From: Guyanagaster necrorhizus
Taxonomy: Eukaryota > Basidiomycota > Agaricomycetes > Agaricales > Physalacriaceae
Reading direction: 5' to 3'
DNA length: 12,992 nucleotides
Assembly: GCF_019112545.1 (NCBI RefSeq)
Contig: NW_025064944.1
Span: 1 to 12,992 of the forward strand
Part shown: positions 8,341-12,992 of the stretch, piece by piece
Layout of the letters: each line of letters begins with the position of its first letter
Numbering within the stretch: position 1 is the stretch's first letter
The notes under the pieces: model-generated
The model's input: only the letters and a program-made list of their open reading frames with translations
The model's database searches: none
Told to the model about the DNA's origin: nothing
Translations under genes and position numbers: made by a program

Positions 8341-9422
8341 TGACACAATGATCTTTGCAACTATCTCTGATTTCAAGCAACTGATGAAAATTTCTCCCTC
8401 TTTTGTAAGGATAATATGGGAAGACAGTGGGTAGGATGTCAAAGGTACATGATTTACATAGGATCAAAGCCCTTGAACCATCTGCTTCACATCATTAATA
8501 ATTGACATGGACATCTAGTAGCCTTCCTGCATTGTGACATCTAGATCCTGTTGTAATGGCAGAGCCACATTTGTAGCATGAGTGAATGATGAAGGAAGGA
8601 GCTCAGGTGTGATAAAGCCATGAGTGGTATAGACAGAGAGTCTCTTCTCATGGCAATGCTCTCATACAACCTCAGAGCACAACACAGGTTGTGGGAGTTA
8701 AAGAATCTGTTCCTCAAATGGTTATCTACTGCATCTCCTTGATACATGCCCAAAGTATATCTCTAGAAAGAGAACAGGTATGTTGTCGACCTCGAGGATG
8801 AATTGATAGCACTGATGCTGGAGCAAGGCAGCATGTACTGGGGTCCCACAGTAAAGATACCCTCAGGAAAGTGTTCATTTGAAAGGATGGTGATATTGTC
8901 TGAAATATGCTCAAAGCGATTGAGAATGGGTTTCTCCACATGATGGCTGAGAACTGAATAACGGAATATCATTCACATCAGTGCACTGAAAGTCAATGGT
9001 ATATTCATCATGAATAGGTTTTTCTGTTATTGAATGATGTGGTCGCATAAAGAACTGGCCTTGTTATTGATGACAGGAATTCACTGAGGATACTGCAGCA
9101 CTCTCACCCTTATAAAAAGCATACAAAGAGCATATATATGCATCCCAATCTGTCCTTTCAAGTGCATATATCTGCTTTGCAGACATGCCATATGCTGACA
9201 GAGAATCTGAATTTCTAGTGGGAGTGGCGCTGACTAGGTCAGTTCATGCAGAGATTTTGTCATCCATGCTGGAACATTGTGCAGCTCTGACAGAATGAAT
9301 AGCTTAAAATCTTGGGCACCAGTGTCAATATTAAATGGATAGTAAAGCAGTGAGGACGATGCATACTTGCCATCCCAAACCAATAGGTTAGCTAACTCTG
9401 AATTTTGTGCTTTGCAGTCCAT
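8341..9422 (-). pseudogene. Decayed minus-strand gene of unknown family
   Basis: Several minus-strand segments read like real protein, but in changing frames. In order they are 9422-9234 (around LLVWDGKYASSSLLYYPF and FILSELHNVPAWMTKSL) and then, after a one-base shift near 9240, about 9238-9067 (SAYGMSAKQIYALERTDW). Next come 9030-8950 (EYTIDFQCTDVNDIPLF), 8972-8763 (VLSHHVEKPILNRFEHIS), and a piece near 8840-8760 (HQCYQFILEVDNIPVLF). The last are 8640 to 8341 (TTHGFITPELLPSF, SIINDVKQMVQGL, ILTKEGEIFISCLKSEIV). Stops and frame changes between them could be introns, mutations or both. CpG is nearly absent, as in the adjacent transposons. I do not recognise the family. It could be a host gene or part of another mobile element. 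The 5' and 3' ends are not defined. Confidence 0.4.
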
Positions 9423-9884
9423 ATGTTAGGTGCCATTACAGACAGACCAAGAAATGAGGAAAGGGAACAAGCATTCTGCTGGTGATAGTCAGCAAAGCAG
9501 TAATACAAGGTCGAGGGGAAAACAGAACCATTTTCTGTGCCTGTTCCCACTATCTCCCTTCTTTGATGCCTGGAGAGATAAAGGTCCTGGAAAAAGAGGC
9601 GCAATGACAAAAAGAGGAACACTGTTATATAGAGGGCTGCATGGACATTGAGGGGCAAGGAAGGAAAGAGGCTATGACTCAGAATGTGATGACTCAGATA
9701 TTGGGTGGGCTCATCGAGTTTGTCACCATCCCTCTCTCCTTTTCTTCCATCATAATGACAGCACTCACTCCTCTTCTTGTCAAGTCCTTCTTTACTCTTG
9801 ATTGCTATCACCACTGGATTTCCCACACCATTAGAGGCAGACAAAAGCCGGATAGGTGAATATAGAGGTTGAAGTAGGCACAAA
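9423..9884. other. CpG-poor stretch before LINE ORF1
   Basis: No gene is assigned. A 168-codon minus-strand frame (9392-9898) and two plus-strand frames of about 70 codons cross it, but their composition is irregular and they overlap the start of ORF1. It may include the 5' untranslated region of the LINE, whose 5' end I cannot place, and the upstream part of the minus-strand gene remnant. Confidence 0.35.
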
Positions 9885-11885
9885 ATGAGTGAAAGCAACC
9901 CCCAATCACCATCTAAAACCCTCTAAAAACACAGAAAACTAATCTCTTCCATTCCAAAATTCCTCTGCCCAACCAAGAAAAAGGGCAGCCTTGATTCAAC
10001 AGCTGGACAGAGAGCTTGTGGGATCCAGAAGGATCCTGGAAGTAGGTGCTAACATGGTACCACCCCATACCCATCTAACACTACACATCAAGGAAGAAGC
10101 ACCACTGATGATAGAAATAGATCCCTCACCCTGAATCTGAACACTCATGGCCACATCGAAAACCAACACCATGTGACCCTGTTGGGATCGGACACAACCA
10201 AGGACATATTCTTGGGCCACCCAAAACCCATGGAGACTATAACAATAGAATCAATTGATGAAGATCTGGAGGAGGAGGATGACCAGATGCTTGGTGACCA
10301 TGACGACACAATACAGTACATTCCCAATAACAGCTGGAACAGCATACAGAGCCTAAAGAGACCACAAGCACTTGAGAGAGCCATAGATAAAGCTCTGGAA
10401 TGTGCACACCAACTTAAGACTGATCACTAGGACATCCCAAGGACGACTATCAAGAAAAACCAACAACCACTGAACCTATTGACAGGAGAACTGAACTATC
10501 AACCAGAAAAGATGGTGAAGGCTCTAGAAACAACACAGAAGATTGCAGAATGACTTGAATGAGCCATGGCAGATATGAAAACAACAACTGCAATGGAGAT
10601 CAGAGATCTAGGCCATCAGCTACTGGCAAACTCACCAGCCACCTCAAAATGGCAAGGTGCCCCAAATGCAACCCAAACTTATGCTAGCATAACAAAAAAT
10701 GACAAAGACAAAAATCTGACACAAAAGCCACCCACAGTGAACCCTATGGACCTGAACCACCACTCGAGACTAGTATTCCAGTTCCCAGGGGAGAAGATAC
10801 ATCCACTAGAGTGAAAAGATGCACTCACCTTAGTGAAAGAGGTAAACTTGGAACTTGCAAAACACGATGACTCAAAACACATCTGTGTAACCACAGTGAA
10901 GTGGAATGCAAATGACAATATCATCTTAACACTCCACACTGAACAGAATGCAACAGATCTACTAAGATTTAGTGACTACATTGCTCCAATCCTCACCCAA
11001 GGAAAGGAATGCATTATGCAAACAACTGTCAAATGGAGGAAACTGCTGCTACATGGTGTCCGAACAGGAGCGTATGACTTTGTCATGCCTGGAGCTGAAA
11101 CCCACATCTACTCTCTGGATGAAATCTTAGAGGAACTGAAAGCTAACAATCCCATTTTCCAGAACCTGTCTCTTGAACTCAAGCCAACATAGATGCACCC
11201 AGAAAGCGAACTACAGCAGCAAGCATATTCCTCTGTTAAAATTGCCACCTCAGATGAGGAGGCATACAACTATCTGATCCACAAAGCTAAGTATCTCACA
11301 GCCTATGGATGGTCTATAGCAGTGAAGCCATTTGCAGACAGAAAACCCCTGTGACACTGCCAGAACTGCCAAAGCTTTGGTCACATGAAGAACAACTGCC
11401 AGAACAAAATATGATGCCGCTAGTGTGGAGGGAAACACCCTGAAGAGAAACATAATAAACACTGTGACAGATGCAAAATAGAAGCAGAGGCTGCCAACTG
11501 CTACTCTGATGAACTACAGACAGACTGTGACCATATAGTATGATGTGCTAATTGCATGGAGAAAGAAGGACGAGATGATGCACACACTGCAGATGCAAGA
11601 TGGTGCTCTGAATGCCTCTTAAAACTAGGAGAAATTCGTACCAATACATGCCCCTCTAAAAAGGGGGTAAACGATGAATGGAAGACAGCTAAAGGTAGAA
11701 GAAGCAGGAAAAAACCATCTGACAAGAACAACCCAATGTTGACAGCCTCCCCCACCACATCAGGCACCAACATCTTCCAGGCTCTCACCACCCAAATCTA
11801 TATCCCAGGAGTCGCAGCAACAAGCATGGAAATCATCACAGATGAGACCAAACACAGTGAGACCACAAACAGAAATTCACAATAA
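9885..11885 (+). pseudogene. LINE ORF1 (zinc-knuckle nucleic-acid-binding protein), 11 premature stops
   Basis: The ATG at 9885 begins a frame (MSESNPQSPSK) that holds for about 666 codons to TAA 11883-11885 without a frameshift. Premature stops begin at 9924, 10050, 10428, 10551, 10560, 10812, 11190, 11352, 11412, 11421 and 11541, and each is reachable by one transition. The first third is acidic (LEEEDDQ near 10269). The middle, around 10815-11190, resembles the ORF1 region before the knuckles of fungal LINEs. A CCHC knuckle (CQNC, H, C) lies at 11358-11399. A second cluster, C-x2-CGGKH, lies near 11415-11450, and a third Cys/His-rich block covers about 11463-11620. ORF1 proteins coat the element RNA. 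The start was chosen because it is the only upstream ATG in frame. Confidence 0.8.
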
Positions 11886-12667
11886 GCCAAGACAGACAAC
11901 AGAGGCTTCTGAATGCACACTGAATATGGTTTTTTCAATTAAATGCTAACAAGAAAAAGGAGACTATTCACACAATTCTCAACAGACACATCAATGACTA
12001 TGACATATTCTTAGTACAAGAACCCAACTGGGGAAGAATCAGAGCTGATGCTAATAGAACAGTGCAAGGGCTGATTGGCCACCCTGACTGGACACCACTA
12101 CTACCATGCCCATCATTGGGAAGAAATGACCCCCCACCAAGAGTTATGTTATACATCAAGAAGGGGAGGAAATTCAAGGTGAACGTCCGATCAGATATCA
12201 TATCTCACTGAGACATACAGACACTGGACATATCATGTGGAGAAAAAAGATACATCTTTATCAACATATACAATGACCCAGATCTTTCATGCGACTGCCT
12301 TGGATGGTGACTATATGACCTAAACATCCCCATGGGAGTCCCAGTGACTATAATGGGGGACTGAAACATCCACCACTGACTTTGGGCACACGGTACCATA
12401 TGAAACTGTAGAACTTTGACCAGAGAGATCATCCAATGGCTTGAAGAAAAGGGATATATGATACACAATAAGAAGGAAAAGATCACATTTATGCTGCACT
12501 CTGTAATATGGGGTAAAGCTTCAGTAATTGATCTAACATGGTCTAATGAGCAGACAAGAAGAGAGGAAGTGATCAAAGAGTGGGCTATAGACTACAGCAA
12601 GTCATATGGCTCAGACCATTTTCCTATTGTCTGGATGGTAGACCCAGAGCTGATAGAGATTGAGAAC
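11861..12667 (+). pseudogene. LINE ORF2 N-terminal endonuclease domain, truncated
   Basis: This frame is offset from ORF1 and overlaps its last few codons; the true start codon is not clear. The APE-like endonuclease that nicks target DNA is recognised from IWFFQLNANK (about 11924), the catalytic glutamate box FLVQEPNWG (about 12009), VMLYIKKG, the YND box (about 12268), GD-stop-NIHH (about 12356), DLTW (about 12530) and the SDHFPI box near 12610. Stops begin at 11921, 12209, 12308, 12362, 12377 and 12401, and all six are TGA. Several sit where Trp or Arg would be usual, fitting TGG or CGA to TGA. The frame ends at 12667, where the minus-strand LTR begins, so the reverse transcriptase is separated from it. 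Confidence 0.85.
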
Positions 12668-12876
12668 TGTTGTAAGTAGAGAGCAGAGTAATGTAACAGA
12701 GAACTAGAATTAGCCTCTCGAGAGAGAAACGTTCTACTTAAATACATTTTGTATTACTTCGAGATCTTTCTACGAGATACTAAATAAGTCCGGATCACGA
12801 TCCAAGTCAGCTGCTGCTGACTGGCATCGTATCTTCGAGTACATTCTCGTACTCGCTCGGGATTGCTATCCCAACA
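12668..12876 (-). repeat. LTR (209 bp) of the second copia element
   Basis: On the plus strand it starts TGTTGTAAG and ends ATCCCAACA, giving TGTTG/CAACA terminal inverted repeats. It directly abuts the polypurine tract. It is unrelated in sequence and length to the 147-bp LTR of the first element, so the two copies belong to different copia families. Confidence 0.85.
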
Positions 12877-12887
12877 CTCCCCCTCAA
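12877..12887 (-). promoter_or_regulatory. Polypurine tract of the second copia element
   Basis: On the minus strand this reads TTGAGGGGGAG directly before the LTR, the expected plus-strand priming site. The pol stop codon (TGA) lies within it at 12884-12886. Confidence 0.87.
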
Positions 12888-12991
12888 TTCCGAGTTCCTA
12901 GAATACCTGCAGATAGATACTCATGTAATGGTCTTGGTAGGCCTTTAGTGAATATATCCGCTAAGTTCTCTTCTGATGTGCAGTGCTGAAC
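12884..12991 (-). CDS. pol: C-terminal end of copia pol (RNase H tail), partial
   Basis: The minus strand encodes 35 residues and a TGA stop at the polypurine tract. The segment ENLADIFTKGLP is the conserved end of copia RNase H/pol. No stop breaks it, in contrast to the first element, which fits a younger insertion. The rest of the gene lies beyond the window. Confidence 0.88.
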   Translation of the reverse strand, partial: VQHCTSEENLADIFTKGLPRPLHEYLSAGILGTRN

Positions 12992-12992
12992 T

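Larger units (their letters stand above)
9885..12667 (+). mobile_element. Tad1/L1-like non-LTR retrotransposon, 5' part, decayed and interrupted
   Basis: Two consecutive frames carry the hallmark content of a non-LTR retrotransposon: an ORF1 with zinc knuckles and an ORF2 that starts with an apurinic-type endonuclease. Reverse transcriptase, RNase H and the 3' tail are absent because a minus-strand copia LTR begins at 12668, inside ORF2. The rest would be expected beyond that second element, outside this window. ORF1 and ORF2 together contain 17 premature stops. CpG is almost absent: none is seen in 12395-12667. Tad1-type is the likely clade for a fungus, but the deciding reverse transcriptase is not visible. 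Confidence 0.85.
12668..12992 (-). mobile_element. Second Ty1/copia element, minus strand, runs off the window
   Basis: Read on the minus strand, the end of pol is followed by a polypurine tract and an LTR that ends at 12668 inside LINE ORF2. The element is therefore nested in the LINE. Its 3' LTR is CpG-rich (11 CpGs in 209 bp) while the LINE just beside it has none, so it inserted after the LINE decayed. AGAAC at 12663-12667 would be the target duplication to look for at its other end. Confidence 0.88.

Noticed and set aside
9392..9898. 168-codon minus-strand ORF as a gene
   Set aside because: It overlaps the start of LINE ORF1, shows no recognised motif, and the loss of CpG lowers stop frequency on some frames. 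Only its downstream end borders the minus-strand remnant I describe.
3377..12667. Genetic-code reassignment (TGA read as Trp or Arg), suggested by the many in-frame TGA codons
   Set aside because: TAG and TAA also occur. The affected codons fit transition mutation, CpG is depleted in the same interval, the catalytic aspartates are also changed, and the LTR pair independently shows C-to-T and G-to-A change.
3042..12876. The two copia elements being copies of one family
   Set aside because: Their LTRs differ in length (147 against 209 bp) and sequence. Only the polypurine tract and general pol motifs are alike, which is usual across the superfamily.
1..12992. CRISPR array, tRNA or rRNA gene, bacterial operon or phage content
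   Set aside because: No regularly spaced direct repeats, no cloverleaf or rRNA-like stretch and no Shine-Dalgarno-led gene chains were seen. Introns and retrotransposons point to a eukaryote.

Overview
The window looks like nuclear DNA of a filamentous fungus, most likely a basidiomycete of the Agaricomycetes type. This is inferred from short introns of about 40-55 nt with GT...AG ends, fragments of a multi-pass membrane protein resembling agaricomycete lineage-specific families, Ty1/copia elements and a Tad1/L1-like non-LTR retrotransposon. No bacterial operons, RNA genes or CRISPR arrays were seen.

Layout. Positions 1-3036 are CpG-rich host sequence with weakly supported intron-containing genes: a 125-residue spliced ORF (617-1035, +), a decayed membrane-protein gene (1075 to about 1890, +), and a convergent hypothetical gene (1796-3033, -). 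Positions 3042-7897 hold a structurally complete Ty1/copia retrotransposon of 4856 bp. It has 147-bp LTRs, a 5-bp target duplication AAATT on both sides, a copia-type internal initiator-tRNA-Met primer site, a polypurine tract and one gag-pol frame of 1450 codons. That frame carries 14 premature stops and no frameshift. Positions 7903-9884 are CpG-poor and hold a decayed minus-strand coding remnant I cannot identify. Positions 9885-12667 hold ORF1 and the endonuclease start of ORF2 of a non-LTR retrotransposon, both riddled with stops. At 12668 a second, minus-strand copia element interrupts ORF2. Only its 209-bp LTR, its polypurine tract and the last 35 codons of pol are inside the window.

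The most interesting signal is a CpG-loss domain. By hand count there are 31 CpGs at 3042-3600 but only 4 at 3601-4150. CpG stays scarce to 12667, then reaches 11 in the 209-bp LTR that follows. The two LTRs of the first copia element were identical at insertion. They now differ at 13 sites, all C-to-T or G-to-A in the 3' copy, and all 8 CpGs of the 5' LTR are lost from the 3' LTR. Most premature stops and both altered reverse transcriptase aspartates fit the same process. I infer a methylation/deamination domain that covers the LINE, the adjacent gene remnant and the 3' 4.3 kb of the copia element, but spares its 5' LTR, leader and gag start. The minus-strand copia copy arrived later.

I found no clear new defence or enzymatic system. 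The best candidates for new biology are the sharp mutation boundary inside one transposon and the unidentified gene remnant at 8341-9422.
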